Source: Bizionia sp. (GTDB lineage: Bacteria; Bacteroidota; Bacteroidia; Flavobacteriales; Flavobacteriaceae). Taken from it: a DNA stretch of 64,000 nucleotides. Location of the stretch: positions 43,454 to 107,453 of the forward strand of contig JAHDHI010000001.1 of the NCBI GenBank assembly GCA_020631395.1, written 5' to 3'. Below the pieces are notes generated by a model that saw only the letters and a list, made by a program, of their open reading frames with translations, was not told the origin of the DNA and ran no database searches. Both the position numbers and the translations under genes were made by a program. This document shows positions 50,642-60,400 of this stretch, one piece after another; position 1 is the first letter of the stretch; every line of letters begins with the position of its first letter.

Positions 50642-50887
50642 ATAAAAACGTTGGGTAACAACGTGTCCTATGAAAAGCCCTAGTCCAGTTCTCTAAAGAT
50701 AATTAATATTTTGTTTTTTTGCTTAAACCACCTTTTTTTTCTTTTAATATAACTTGCTCCGCATCCTATGTGTGATCGATTCCCTTTGTGAAACGTCACC
50801 AGCATCTCTATGATTATAAGCTATAACAAACCCGCAACTATTCTTATACATAAACGCAGGTACAAGCTTAAGAAACATCCGTAAAAA
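50642..50887. other. Gap with cassette end repeat
   Basis: Contains GTTGGGTAACAACG at 50650, the right boundary of the RelE-like cassette. No gene seen before the integrase stop. Confidence 0.5.
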
Positions 50888-52216
50888 CTATAAATACTCT
50901 GACCAATCAATATGCAAAGATGTACTTATACCTCTTAAATACTGCTTTGTTTGTTCGCGAGACTTATGGTTTGTCAATGGCATAATAAAATCTATAGCCC
51001 TGTTTTTATAATCTGGTACTCCTTCCTCTTCCAATTCCTTGCACTTGTTGTCAAAAAGGTTACCAATGGCACTATGACGCAAAGAGTACAAATCATGATC
51101 TTTGTCCAATTTCAACTCTGTCTTATAGGGCTTGAAACGTTTAGTGAAGGCTCCTCTCCTATTCTCGTCGTTGGATTGCCATTGGGCCATGAAACCATTA
51201 CGACCAAACATGAAATGTTCAGGGTCCGCATTTTCAAGATCCAATTTGGAATAACACTCATCTATGAGTGGCTTTACTATGGTCTTTAAAAAATCCCCTG
51301 TCTTGGTATCGGTCTTGAAAAGCCCATTTACCAAATCTATGTGCTTTACTTTGAGCCTAACAATGGTTTGAGGCCTCATAAGGCCATAGTAAATGTGCAA
51401 ACAATAGGCGTACATCAAAAAATCTTTCTCCTTCAAATGCTTGAAAATCTCCAAGCGCTGCTCGTTGGTATAGGGCTTATGTACTTTTGGCTTGGACTTC
51501 AGGTTACGCAATCCTTCTATGTGATTTACTTGGATTACATCTTGCTCCTTCATCTTTGCTAGCAAGGCAGAAAGCATGGATTTCATATTGTTCCTGGTTT
51601 GATTGGACTTACCTATGGATGCAGCATCTATGAAGCCAACCAACATTTTCTTGTTTAGCAAATCCACGGTATCACCCTTATTTTTGCCAATGTGAGCCAA
51701 AAACTTGTTCTTGACGGATTTCAATCCCAGATAATGCGTATTGGAAACATTTGCCTTTTTGGCTTCCAAGGCATCATCGAATGCCTTTTCTATCGATAGA
51801 TCATGTTGCACTTTCTCTTCCTCAATGAGGTAGACGCTTGGATAGAGCTCCTTTGCCTTCTCGATGCCATATAATAGTTTCAAGATGAATTTAGGCTCGG
51901 TTCTAAGCAAATGAGCAATGTAATCCCTCAAATCTTCCACAGCCTCCACCTTTAAACTATGATCCTTGAACCTGTTAATCTGTATGGTTTGGCCATTGTC
52001 CACGTGCGATGCAGCCTCGAAACGCTTTTGCTTCCCATTCAAATTATAGTAGAAATACACGCGCCATCGTTTCTCCAAATTGCTCTTTAGCTTGTAGTCC
52101 TTGGGAAAAATAAGCAATGATCCTATTGCCTTATTGATGTTTTTTGAGTATTTTCGAAGGACATAATCGCTCATAAAAGTATTGGCAGTATAATTGGCAG
52201 TTTTGAATTCATTCAT
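50888..52216 (-). CDS. Tyrosine recombinase (integrase)
   Basis: 442 aa from the ATG at 52216; the frame stays open back into the tRNA, but that part reads the tRNA and its terminator. N-terminal region with a helical SAM-like core-binding part (NTHYLGLKSVKNKFLAHIGK). Catalytic residues: Arg in YGLMRPQTIVRLKVKHIDL, His/Arg in DLYSLRHSAIGNLF, and His plus Tyr in NHKSREQTKQYLRG near the C-terminus. The gene lies at the tRNA-proximal end of the element, reading away from the tRNA. Confidence 0.88.
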   Translation of the reverse strand: MNEFKTANYTANTFMSDYVLRKYSKNINKAIGSLLIFPKDYKLKSNLEKRWRVYFYYNLNGKQKRFEAASHVDNGQTIQINRFKDHSLKVEAVEDLRDYIAHLLRTEPKFILKLLYGIEKAKELYPSVYLIEEEKVQHDLSIEKAFDDALEAKKANVSNTHYLGLKSVKNKFLAHIGKNKGDTVDLLNKKMLVGFIDAASIGKSNQTRNNMKSMLSALLAKMKEQDVIQVNHIEGLRNLKSKPKVHKPYTNEQRLEIFKHLKEKDFLMYAYCLHIYYGLMRPQTIVRLKVKHIDLVNGLFKTDTKTGDFLKTIVKPLIDECYSKLDLENADPEHFMFGRNGFMAQWQSNDENRRGAFTKRFKPYKTELKLDKDHDLYSLRHSAIGNLFDNKCKELEEEGVPDYKNRAIDFIMPLTNHKSREQTKQYLRGISTSLHIDWSEYL

Positions 52217-52253
52217 AAAAAAAGCGTTTTTAAATCTCTCTAAAAACGCTTTA
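52217..52253 (-). terminator. Terminator between tRNA-His and integrase
   Basis: AAAGCGTTTTTA and TAAAAACGCTTT form a hairpin followed by T residues on the minus strand, ending right at the integrase ATG. It now terminates the tRNA transcript. Confidence 0.75.
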
Positions 52254-52270
52254 TCATTGAGTTTAAACTC

Positions 52271-52316
52271 TGGGTGGAAGACCGGATTCGAACCGGCGAC
52301 CCTCGGTACCACAAAC
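52271..52316. repeat. attR: 46-bp repeat inside tRNA-His
   Basis: Second copy of the 46-bp core, covering the anticodon-loop-proximal to acceptor part of the tRNA-His gene. Identical to 20877-20922. Confidence 0.92.
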
Positions 52317-52347
52317 CGATGCTCTAACCAACTGAGCTACAACCACC
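52273..52347 (-). tRNA. tRNA-His(GUG)
   Basis: Minus strand: GGTGGTTGTAGCTCAGTTGG start, D arm normal, anticodon stem CGGT/ACCG with loop TTGTGGT (anticodon GTG), T arm GCCGG-TTCGAAT-CCGGT. The 5' G opposite the final C gives the extra G-1 typical of tRNA-His. The acceptor stem contains two neighbouring T-T mismatches (GTTG against CTTC). A full CCA is not encoded. Integration target of the element. Confidence 0.85.
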
Positions 52348-52447
52348 ATTTAATGCATTGTTGTAATGCGAGTGCAAATTTATATTATTTAATAGTTTCT
52401 ACAAAGGTTTTTTTTCAAAATTTTCAATTATTTTTTCGTCTGAACTC

Positions 52448-53167
52448 TTATTTCAAATCGAACAAACTATCTACCGCAACGTAACGTTCTACAGTATAAC
52501 CTTCTGCGTGTTCCACGCCTGTTAAACGGCCTAGATCCCTACTTCTATATTCTATGCTGTCCGTAAAGTTCTTGCTGGAAATGGGTGTTTCCGGTTCTTT
52601 GCTATTCGGATCGAAAAATTGTGTTTTATAAGCCAACACCGATTGCATCTTTTGATCCATATACCCAGAAATGTCCACGACAAAGTCTGGCTCCAAGTTT
52701 TTCCATTGTATGTAGTGATATACATGTTTAGGCCTCCATTTTTTTTGAGCTTCTCCATCGAGTTCCGTTTCTATTTTAACGAGTCCGCTCAAGAAGCAAG
52801 CATCACTCACCAATTTGCTTCCTTTCCCGTGATCTATGTGTCTATCGTCAACGGCATTGCACAATACTATTTCTGGTCGATACTTTCGTATCATTTTTAT
52901 TATTTCCAATTGGTGTTTTCTGTCATTCAAGAAAAAACCATCGGCAAAGCCCAAATTCTCCCTTACTTCCACTCCCAATACCTTTGCAGCATTGGTTGCT
53001 TCTTCATAACGCGTCTGTGCAGTACCTCGCGTTCCCAATTCTCCTTTCGTCAAATCCACCATCCCAACGCTTCTACCTTCGGCAACAGCCTTAGCTATTG
53101 TTCCTCCTGCGCTTAACTCTATGTCGTCGGGGTGTGCTCCGAAAGCCAATATGTCTAATTTCATCAA
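52448..53167 (-). CDS. bshB1: Bacillithiol biosynthesis deacetylase BshB1
   Basis: 239 aa. LmbE/PIG-L fold: zinc motif AFGAHPDDIELSAGGT near the N-terminus, DLTKGELGTRGT, and DDRHIDHGKGSKLV for the third ligand. PISSKNFTDSIEYRSRDLGR and GVEHAEGYTVERYVA are characteristic of BshB1. It removes the acetyl group from GlcNAc-malate in bacillithiol synthesis. Cytoplasmic. The first gene beyond the tRNA, on the chromosome side. Confidence 0.9.
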   Translation of the reverse strand: MMKLDILAFGAHPDDIELSAGGTIAKAVAEGRSVGMVDLTKGELGTRGTAQTRYEEATNAAKVLGVEVRENLGFADGFFLNDRKHQLEIIKMIRKYRPEIVLCNAVDDRHIDHGKGSKLVSDACFLSGLVKIETELDGEAQKKWRPKHVYHYIQWKNLEPDFVVDISGYMDQKMQSVLAYKTQFFDPNSKEPETPISSKNFTDSIEYRSRDLGRLTGVEHAEGYTVERYVAVDSLFDLK

Positions 53168-53214
53168 AAAAATCTGTTTTTAAATTTCCATTAAAACGAA
53201 AATCTTGTTAATGT

Positions 53215-54111
53215 CTATTTGTTTTCAATCCAATCTTGCTGCTCTTTCTTGCTCAAGAACGTCCAAGCCACTACTCTACTCTTTTTGTTACCTTGCTCCA
53301 TTTCCAAGATTCTAACCTTGGATGCTCCTAGCTTTTTCAATGATTTCTGCATTGATTTCACATTGTCCTTGTTGGAAACCAGACTAGTGTACCAAAAACT
53401 ATTGGTCTTATGCAATGAGCTTTCATACAAATAGGTGTGCAAAAAGGCTTTTTCTCCTCCTTTGTACCACAATTCTTGTGACTGGCCAGCAAAATTCCTC
53501 GTTACTTCGTTCGTAACTTTCCCCAAACCTTTCAATTTTCTGGTTGTCACTTCCATCGCTTCGGTTTCACTCTTGTAAAAGGGAGGGTTGCACATCGTTA
53601 TTGAAAAAGCATCACCTTTGGCGAAAATACCAATAAAAACATTGCTTTCGTCATATTGCCTCCTAAGTTTGACAACAGCACCCAAGTCGTTTTTCGCTAC
53701 GATGCCATTTGCAGATTTCAATGCATTGTCATTGACATCCGTACCGACGAAACGCCAACCATATTCCGCATTTCCCAACAGCGGGTAGATGCAACTAGCT
53801 CCCGTACCTATATCCAAAACCTCGATGTTTTCCGATAGGCGGGATTGCTTCAACAAGTCGGCAATGTGGTGTATGTAATCCACTCGTCCGGGAATTGGTG
53901 GACACAAGTTGGTTTCGGGAAAATCCCAAAAATCAATGGAATAATGTTCCTTGAGCAAAGCCTTGTTTAGAGTTTTCACCGCCTTGGGGCTAGCGAAATC
54001 CACAGTTTGCTTTTCATGCTCGTTTACAAAGACGAACGGTACCAATTCTGGTGTACTCGACATCAATTGGTTTAGATCATAGCCATTTCTATGTTTGTTG
54101 TTCTTATGCAA
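53215..54111 (-). CDS. rlmF: 23S rRNA (adenine1618-N6)-methyltransferase
   Basis: 298 aa. HRNGYDLNQLMSSTPELVPF and FWDFPETNLCPPIPGRVDYI are typical of RlmF. SAM motif EVLDIGTGASCIYPLLGN and catalytic NPPFYKS are present. The enzyme methylates A1618 of 23S rRNA. Followed closely upstream by the PLP enzyme gene (12 nt), so co-transcription is possible. Confidence 0.9.
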   Translation of the reverse strand: MHKNNKHRNGYDLNQLMSSTPELVPFVFVNEHEKQTVDFASPKAVKTLNKALLKEHYSIDFWDFPETNLCPPIPGRVDYIHHIADLLKQSRLSENIEVLDIGTGASCIYPLLGNAEYGWRFVGTDVNDNALKSANGIVAKNDLGAVVKLRRQYDESNVFIGIFAKGDAFSITMCNPPFYKSETEAMEVTTRKLKGLGKVTNEVTRNFAGQSQELWYKGGEKAFLHTYLYESSLHKTNSFWYTSLVSNKDNVKSMQKSLKKLGASKVRILEMEQGNKKSRVVAWTFLSKKEQQDWIENK

Positions 54112-54123
54112 TGTAAAATGGTT

Positions 54124-55293
54124 TTAGGCCTCCTGTCTTGAATTCATCACTTTTTCCATGGCTTGTTCTATGTCTGCTTTTAAATCTCTTACCGCCTCAA
54201 TGCCCACTGAGAACCTTATCAATCCGTCACCGATGCCTATGTCTTCTCTTTCTTTCTGACTCAACAAAGCATGGGAAGTCTTTGCTGGGTTGAGCATCGT
54301 ACTTTCAATGCCTGCCAAACTCATCGATGGCTTTATGAGTTGCAATGCCTTCTGAAATGCCACGGAATCCACCCCATCCATCAACTCGAAGGACAGCATT
54401 GCACCATAACCACGCATTTGTGATTTTGCCAACTCGTATTGCGGATGACTTTTCAATCCTGGATAGTACACCTTTTTGATGGCCTTGTGGCTCTCCAACC
54501 ACCTTGCCATCTTTTTTGCTGCTCTGGTTTGCGTCTTTACACGCAGTCCCATGGTCTTCATGCTACGTTCCAGCATCCAAACGGTAAAGTCGCTAAGGCT
54601 TCCTCCCAAGTTTTTGGATATATTCCAAATACGTTTTATATGTTCCTCGGACGCCGCTACCGCACCTGCACAAATGTCACTGTGCCCACCAAAGTATTTC
54701 GTAGCCGAATGCATGATGAGATCTATTCCGAAATCGGCCGGTCTTTGGTTTATTGGCGTGGCAAATGTATTGTCTATGCTTGTTATGATTCCTTTGGATC
54801 TAGCCAAATTCGAGACACCTTTTATGTCGGTGATCGTGAGTAGTGGATTGGAAGGGGTTTCGATGTGTATCAATTTTGTATTGGGTTGAATGGCAGCTTC
54901 GAAGTCCTTGACGTCATAACCATCCGTAAAGGTGAACTCTATCTTTAATTTTGGAAACTCCTCGCGAATGAAATTGCTAGCGCCACCATACAACGTATTC
55001 TGTACTACGATGTGGTCTCCCGATTTTAGAAAAGCCAAAAACATATGGCTGATGGCTGCCATTCCTGAAGCAAAGATCATAGCAGATTCAGTACGTTCCA
55101 AAGCAGCAACCTTCTTTGCCAAGTGCTCCTGGTTCGGTGTGTTGAAATATCGTGGATATCGCTTTACGTCCACATCCAAAAAGGCATACGACGATGCCAT
55201 GTATATGGGTGATACCGCTCCTTTGAACTGCTCATCCCCTATTTCCCCAACGTGGGTGCAAATGGTATTTAACCCGAATTCTTTTTTACTCAT
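54124..55293 (-). CDS. Trans-sulfuration family PLP enzyme
   Basis: 389 aa. Cys/Met metabolism PLP family: FASGMAAISHMFLAFLKSGD, substrate-binding TLYGGASNF, and the PLP lysine in MHSATKYFGGHSDICAGAV. The end (MSLAGIESTMLNPAKTSHAL) is typical of cystathionine gamma-synthase/beta- or gamma-lyase and methionine gamma-lyase. Which of these reactions it catalyses cannot be decided from motifs. Confidence 0.85.
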   Translation of the reverse strand: MSKKEFGLNTICTHVGEIGDEQFKGAVSPIYMASSYAFLDVDVKRYPRYFNTPNQEHLAKKVAALERTESAMIFASGMAAISHMFLAFLKSGDHIVVQNTLYGGASNFIREEFPKLKIEFTFTDGYDVKDFEAAIQPNTKLIHIETPSNPLLTITDIKGVSNLARSKGIITSIDNTFATPINQRPADFGIDLIMHSATKYFGGHSDICAGAVAASEEHIKRIWNISKNLGGSLSDFTVWMLERSMKTMGLRVKTQTRAAKKMARWLESHKAIKKVYYPGLKSHPQYELAKSQMRGYGAMLSFELMDGVDSVAFQKALQLIKPSMSLAGIESTMLNPAKTSHALLSQKEREDIGIGDGLIRFSVGIEAVRDLKADIEQAMEKVMNSRQEA

Positions 55294-55426
55294 ATCGTTC
55301 TCGTGTATGGTTCAGTTTCGTGTTTACGTGCGAGGAATTTCCTTCGGAAATTCAGACGTAGCAAACGTGCAACGGCCTTTGTTTTTTTTGCACAAAACCA
55401 GCAATTTTTCACATAATGTGCTGTCG

Positions 55427-55789
55427 TCAATTTTTATACTTTTCTATTTCAAAATTTGCCCAATTTAGAGTATTGAAATTTTCATTCCGATAGTTGGTTA
55501 ATTCTGATTTATTAAATATCAATTCTACTTCGTTTTCTATTCGGTCAAAATTCAGAATCCAAGGCGAACAAATTCTGTCAGTCAATTCAATCGATTCCGA
55601 AATCGAATTATTTTGGTCAGATATTTTTCCAACTATTTCAATTCGGTATGAGTTTTTTAGTTTCTCATATTTTGAGATTTCAAATCCGCTTTTACAATTC
55701 AGAGTTTCACAAATCAATTCTGCAATTTTTTTCCCTTTTTCAAGAGAATTTTGATTTTCAGTAATTAAAGTTAGTCGAAAGTTCTTCAT
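55427..55789 (-). CDS. Hypothetical protein, 120 aa
   Basis: KNFRLTLITENQNSLEKGKK, then SYRIEIVGKISDQNNSISES, an alpha-beta protein without signal. More AT-rich than the neighbouring core genes, so possibly acquired. No family recognised. Confidence 0.5.
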   Translation of the reverse strand: MKNFRLTLITENQNSLEKGKKIAELICETLNCKSGFEISKYEKLKNSYRIEIVGKISDQNNSISESIELTDRICSPWILNFDRIENEVELIFNKSELTNYRNENFNTLNWANFEIEKYKN

Positions 55790-55877
55790 TTCTCAAATTG
55801 GCGACAACGTAAAGATAAAAACAGTTGATCAATTAAGCCATCTTATTTTTGTGATTTAAACATTTCTTAATTATGCA

Positions 55878-57284
55878 TCAAACATTCACTGTTTTCCATT
55901 TCCCCCTTCTAAACCATAGTATTGCCATGACTGCAATGAGCACCTCGGCCAATGTGATGGCCCAAAACACGCCAACTGGCCCCATATCCAGAGTAACGGC
56001 CATCAAATAGGCAAACGGCAACTGAAAGATCCAGAAACATACGAAGTTGATGTAAGTTGGTGTCTTGGTATCTCCAGCTCCGTTGAACGATTGTATCACC
56101 GTCATCCCGTATCCATAGAATACATATCCGGAAGCTATGATACGCAAACACAGACTACCATATTTGACGACATCCGGAGTTGTGTTGAAAAGCCTTATGA
56201 TATGTGGCGCGAACACCAAATAGATTACGGAGACGACCCCCATGAACCAAGCATTGTACTTTCCTGTTTTCCATACCGAGGCTTCTGCCCTATCCGGTTG
56301 CTTTGCCCCCAAGTTCTGCCCTACCAACGTTGCTGCGGCATTGCTCATTCCCCAGGCTGGCATCAATGTAAACATCATCACTCTGATGGCTATGGTATAT
56401 CCAGCCAAGACCTCGCTTCCGAATTCACTCATTATGCGCATTAAAAACACCCAACTGGATGTCCCTATCAAAAATTGGCCTATGCCTCCCAATGATACTT
56501 TTATCAAATTGAACATCACACTGATACGCAACACCAAGTCCCTTAGCTTTATTTTTATCTTGCTGTAGCCATAGAACAACACTACCAGTTGAAAGACGAC
56601 AGCAGATCCTCTCCCTATCGTAGTCGCTATTGCAGCGCCTTCCACACCGTAGGCGGGAATGGGTCCGAAACCAAAGATGAACATGGGGTCCAATATGATG
56701 TTCAGTCCATTGGAAAGGATCAAGGTCCACATAGCCATCGAAGCATTGCCTGCTCCTCTGAACACTGCATTTATGAGAAACAGCAACATTATGGTGATGT
56801 TACCTCCCAACAGAACTTTCGTATAACCATAACCTTCAGCTATGAGGTCTGGCTCAGCCCCCATCAAGGCTAGGATTTCTTTTGGATATAGTATGCCGAC
56901 TACGCTTATGGTCGCTGCTACCAACACACCCAAAAACAACACTTGCACGGTTGCCTGCGATGCTCCTTTCAGGTCTTTTTCTCCCACACGCCTCGCCACT
57001 ACGGCAGTTGCTGCCATACTAAGACCTATGGCTATTGCGTATACCAAGGTTATCACAGATTCTGTCAAACCTATGGTTGCCACTGCATTCACACTTACTT
57101 GTGAGACATAGAGAATGTCCACAATGGCGAAGATGGATTCCATGAGCATTTCCAGAATCATCGGTACGGATAGCATGAAAACGGCTCGCCTTATGCTACC
57201 AGAGGTAAATTCTTGCTCTTTACCACGCAATGCCAGTTTGAAATATTTGAAAAATTGGTTTAAGGAAATTTTATTTGATTGCAT
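55878..57284 (-). CDS. MATE-family efflux transporter
   Basis: 468 aa with 12 predicted spans in two halves of six. SIRRAVFMLSVPMILEMLM, DILYVSQVSVNAVATIGLTE and the second-half GQNLGAKQPDRAEASVWKTG are typical MATE elements. It exports drugs or other organic cations against Na+ or H+. Monocistronic. Confidence 0.9.
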   Translation of the reverse strand: MQSNKISLNQFFKYFKLALRGKEQEFTSGSIRRAVFMLSVPMILEMLMESIFAIVDILYVSQVSVNAVATIGLTESVITLVYAIAIGLSMAATAVVARRVGEKDLKGASQATVQVLFLGVLVAATISVVGILYPKEILALMGAEPDLIAEGYGYTKVLLGGNITIMLLFLINAVFRGAGNASMAMWTLILSNGLNIILDPMFIFGFGPIPAYGVEGAAIATTIGRGSAVVFQLVVLFYGYSKIKIKLRDLVLRISVMFNLIKVSLGGIGQFLIGTSSWVFLMRIMSEFGSEVLAGYTIAIRVMMFTLMPAWGMSNAAATLVGQNLGAKQPDRAEASVWKTGKYNAWFMGVVSVIYLVFAPHIIRLFNTTPDVVKYGSLCLRIIASGYVFYGYGMTVIQSFNGAGDTKTPTYINFVCFWIFQLPFAYLMAVTLDMGPVGVFWAITLAEVLIAVMAILWFRRGKWKTVNV

Positions 57285-57473
57285 TTGTATTTTATGTTAT
57301 AAAATAAGAAATCTTTCAAATACAGTTTTGTATTTGAAACTTAAAAAGTCGAAGAATTTCGACAACACCGGAAACATAAATTAAACAATCATAGCAACAA
57401 ATATGATTATTTTTTTCGATTTTTGCAATTTTATTGTCTTGGGATTTAAAACCCGAAGTTTTTGATTTCTTTG

Positions 57474-60400
57474 CTATTTCTTATAGTATTTCACATATTG
57501 AATATACGACCCGATGCCCAAAACAGCTATGACAGCTGCCGCTATCCCGATGATTTTGAAGCTTAATATCTGATCCCCGCTCGCGTAGGAATGCAGTCCG
57601 GACAAGTAAAAATTAACTCCGAAATAGGTCATTAAAATACTTGAGTATGCCAAAATGGACCACAAATTGAAAGTCCATCGTCCCCTCAATCCAGGAACCA
57701 AACGCATATGTATTACAAATGCATAGATCATTATGCTGATCAATGCCCAAGTTTCCTTTGGATCCCATCCCCAATAGCGCCCCCAACTTTCATTGGCCCA
57801 TTGCCCCCCCAAGAAGTTTCCTATGGTCAACATTACCAAGCCTACCGTTAGGGCCATTTCGTTTATTATCGTCAGTTCCTTTATGTTCAAAAGCATTTTG
57901 GCCTTGTTCTTCTCGTTGGTCAAGATCATGAGCAACAAAACAACCATACCTAAAATTGCTCCCAAGGTAAATGGTCCATAACTAGCCACGATCACCGCTA
58001 CGTGAATCATCAACCAATAGCTATCCAAGACAGGTTGCAAATTCGCAATTGCCGGATCCATCCAATTCCAATGGGCAATCATCAGGATCATAGACGTCAC
58101 GAATGCAGTAGATGCAATGGTAAGGTCACTCTTGCGGCCGAAGGCCAAACCAAAGAACATCGTCGCCCAAGCCACATATATCATGGATTCGTATGCATCA
58201 CTCCAAGGTGCATGCCCAGAAATGTACCATCGGGCTATCAATCCCAATGTGTGAACGATAAACAATACAAGGATAATTATCTTGAAGATGTTTACGGTAG
58301 TACTTATTGCTTTGCTCCTATCTTTGAAAATCTGTACTATGAGCACTATGAAAAGCAATGACCCTGCATACATGTACCAGCTGAACAACTTCTTGAAGAT
58401 GTCGTACTTGTTGTATGTTATCTCTGCATTGATCTTGTCGTCACTCAACATGACCTCGCTACCAATGTTGTTTTGAACCTTTTTGAAAGAGGCCAACAAC
58501 TTGTCTGCTTCTTTGAAGTCGTTTTCCTTTTTTGCCTTTTGCAACGTTTGCAAATACCAATTGAAGCCTAAATCTATGAAACTCCCATACGACGAATCCT
58601 TTACTTTTTCATTGTAACCTTCATTTCGGTATTCGAATGAGGAAATCCATTTGTTGTTGTCGTCGTTTGGTATCGGAAAGATCTTCAACGAACGCCCTTC
58701 AATGGCATTGGACAGCAAATTAACACGTTGATTGGTTTCCAAGAACTCCTTTTCATACCCGCTTTTTACTTGTGCTTTGGAAGCATCTTCCAAATACGGA
58801 TCCAACTTGTAGCGAAAATCTTCGGTAAAGAAATCCAAAAGCGCCACGTATTTTTGAGTTTTCGGCACCCCAATGATCTTACGGATGGAATCCCCCTTTT
58901 TAGGCTTCAGATATATGATTGGCACATTGTACCACAACATGGGGCTTTCCTGTATGGACAGAAAGACTTGGTTTGCGTCCAAATCGCCATAGTAGTCTTT
59001 TTTACTCAATTTCCTCAACAATTCGGAGGCATAGGTATTTACTGGCATCATCCTTCCTCCAACATCTTGAATTACCATATGTCCAAAAGCTTCTGCATGT
59101 TCCTTTGGAGTTGCATTTTTCAACAAGACGGAATCTATTTCGGCTACGGTAGGTTTTTGTCTTTGCTCTGTTTTTGCATGATCGTGTCCATCATTTTCGG
59201 AATGTTGTTCTTGAGAAAAGCCATTCAATGTAAAACACAATACCAATATCGCTGAAAGTTTGGTCTTTTTGGCCTTCACCTTGTTCAAAGCACGTTCCAA
59301 ATCTGCAAAACGCGTGTTCTTGTCAAATAAGATGGCCATCAAGCCAAAGTACAGCAAGAAATATCCCAAATAGGTAAACCAAGTTCCCCAATAATCGTGA
59401 TTTACAGATAGAATCGTTCCTTTTTCATCTGCATCGAAACTGGATTGAAAAAAGCGATAGCCCTTGTGATCCAGAATATTGTTCATGTATATCTTATAAT
59501 CGAAATCCTCGATGTCCTTGTCTACTATGGTTACTTGGCTTGAGAATGCCGAATAGCCCTTTTCCGTTCCTGGATAGCGTTCGGCGTAGAAATCATTCAG
59601 CTTGACACTAAAGGGCAACTCCAAGACCTTGGAACCATATTGAAAATCGAATTCCAACTCTCCTACCTTTACACGACGCCAGGCATTGCTACTTCCCTTT
59701 CCTCCCATGAGGTTTACTTTTTTGGTCTCACCATTGCTCGTAACGCTCAAAACGACTCCATCTTCATCTGTCTTCAAAATTCTAGGCTTTTTGACGATGT
59801 CGAAAACCCCTTTGACAACTGGTTTTGGAAATACCATTTGCATGTTCCCGATAATGTAACGAGAACGCAACATCAATGGTTGAATGCTATCTTTGATCAA
59901 CTTTCCTTCGTTCATGGTAGCCATCTGCAGATACTCACCATCAAATGGAGACTCTATGGTCAGTTCATCGTTTTCATAGGTGATGTTTATGGCGCCTTCC
60001 GTTGGCTTGTTCAGTGCTATCAACGTATTGTGAATGTTCTCGATGGATCCCACCTTCAAAAAGTGATTGTGCGGTTGTCCATTTCCTGCTTCGACTATTT
60101 TAAGGTATTCCTCTCCAGAATCGTCGGGTATGATATCTTCTTCCGCCCCTGCTACGAATTTTTCCAGCTTGACGCTAAATGGTTGTCCATTGTAATCCCT
60201 ATTTATTTCAAAATCGTTGTCCAAACGTGGAGAGAAGTCCACTTCCTCTTCCAAACGCAAACGTTGTGGAACGCCATTGACTTCGTAATCTCCATTGACG
60301 AAACCCAAAACGTATGTCTTTTGGGACAAGAAGGTGTTTTCGGTAGCTCCTTCACGAATGGGCATCATACCTTCAAAGCTATGATATCTTGTGATGTAAG

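Larger units (their letters stand above)
20877..52316. mobile_element. Integrated 31.4-kb element, candidate tailless provirus
   Basis: Bounded by 46-bp direct repeats of the tRNA-His 3' end, with a tyrosine integrase next to the intact tRNA. It contains a 13-kb leftward late block (24.2-37.6 kb) with membrane-anchored proteins and lysis functions, an array of mini-genes (38.1-41.8 kb), replication/early genes and a switch (42.2-45.7 kb), lipoproteins (45.8-47.4 kb), and accessory cassettes at both ends. I see no terminase, portal, tail, relaxase or type IV secretion genes. Whether it is still active cannot be judged from sequence alone, but the late block shows no frameshift. Confidence 0.88.

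Noticed and set aside
52217..52312. Integrase start at 52312 inside the tRNA
   Set aside because: The extra residues translate the tRNA and its terminator; ATG at 52216 directly after the terminator is the sensible start.
20877..52316. Element as an ICE or conjugative transposon
   Set aside because: No relaxase, coupling protein or Tra genes found in any frame, while lysis genes are present.
52273..52347. Idea that the two T-T mismatches in the tRNA-His acceptor stem were brought in by the element
   Set aside because: The other two copies of the tRNA end (20877 and the worn one at 14697) also have GGAAG here, so the mismatch probably predates the insertion.
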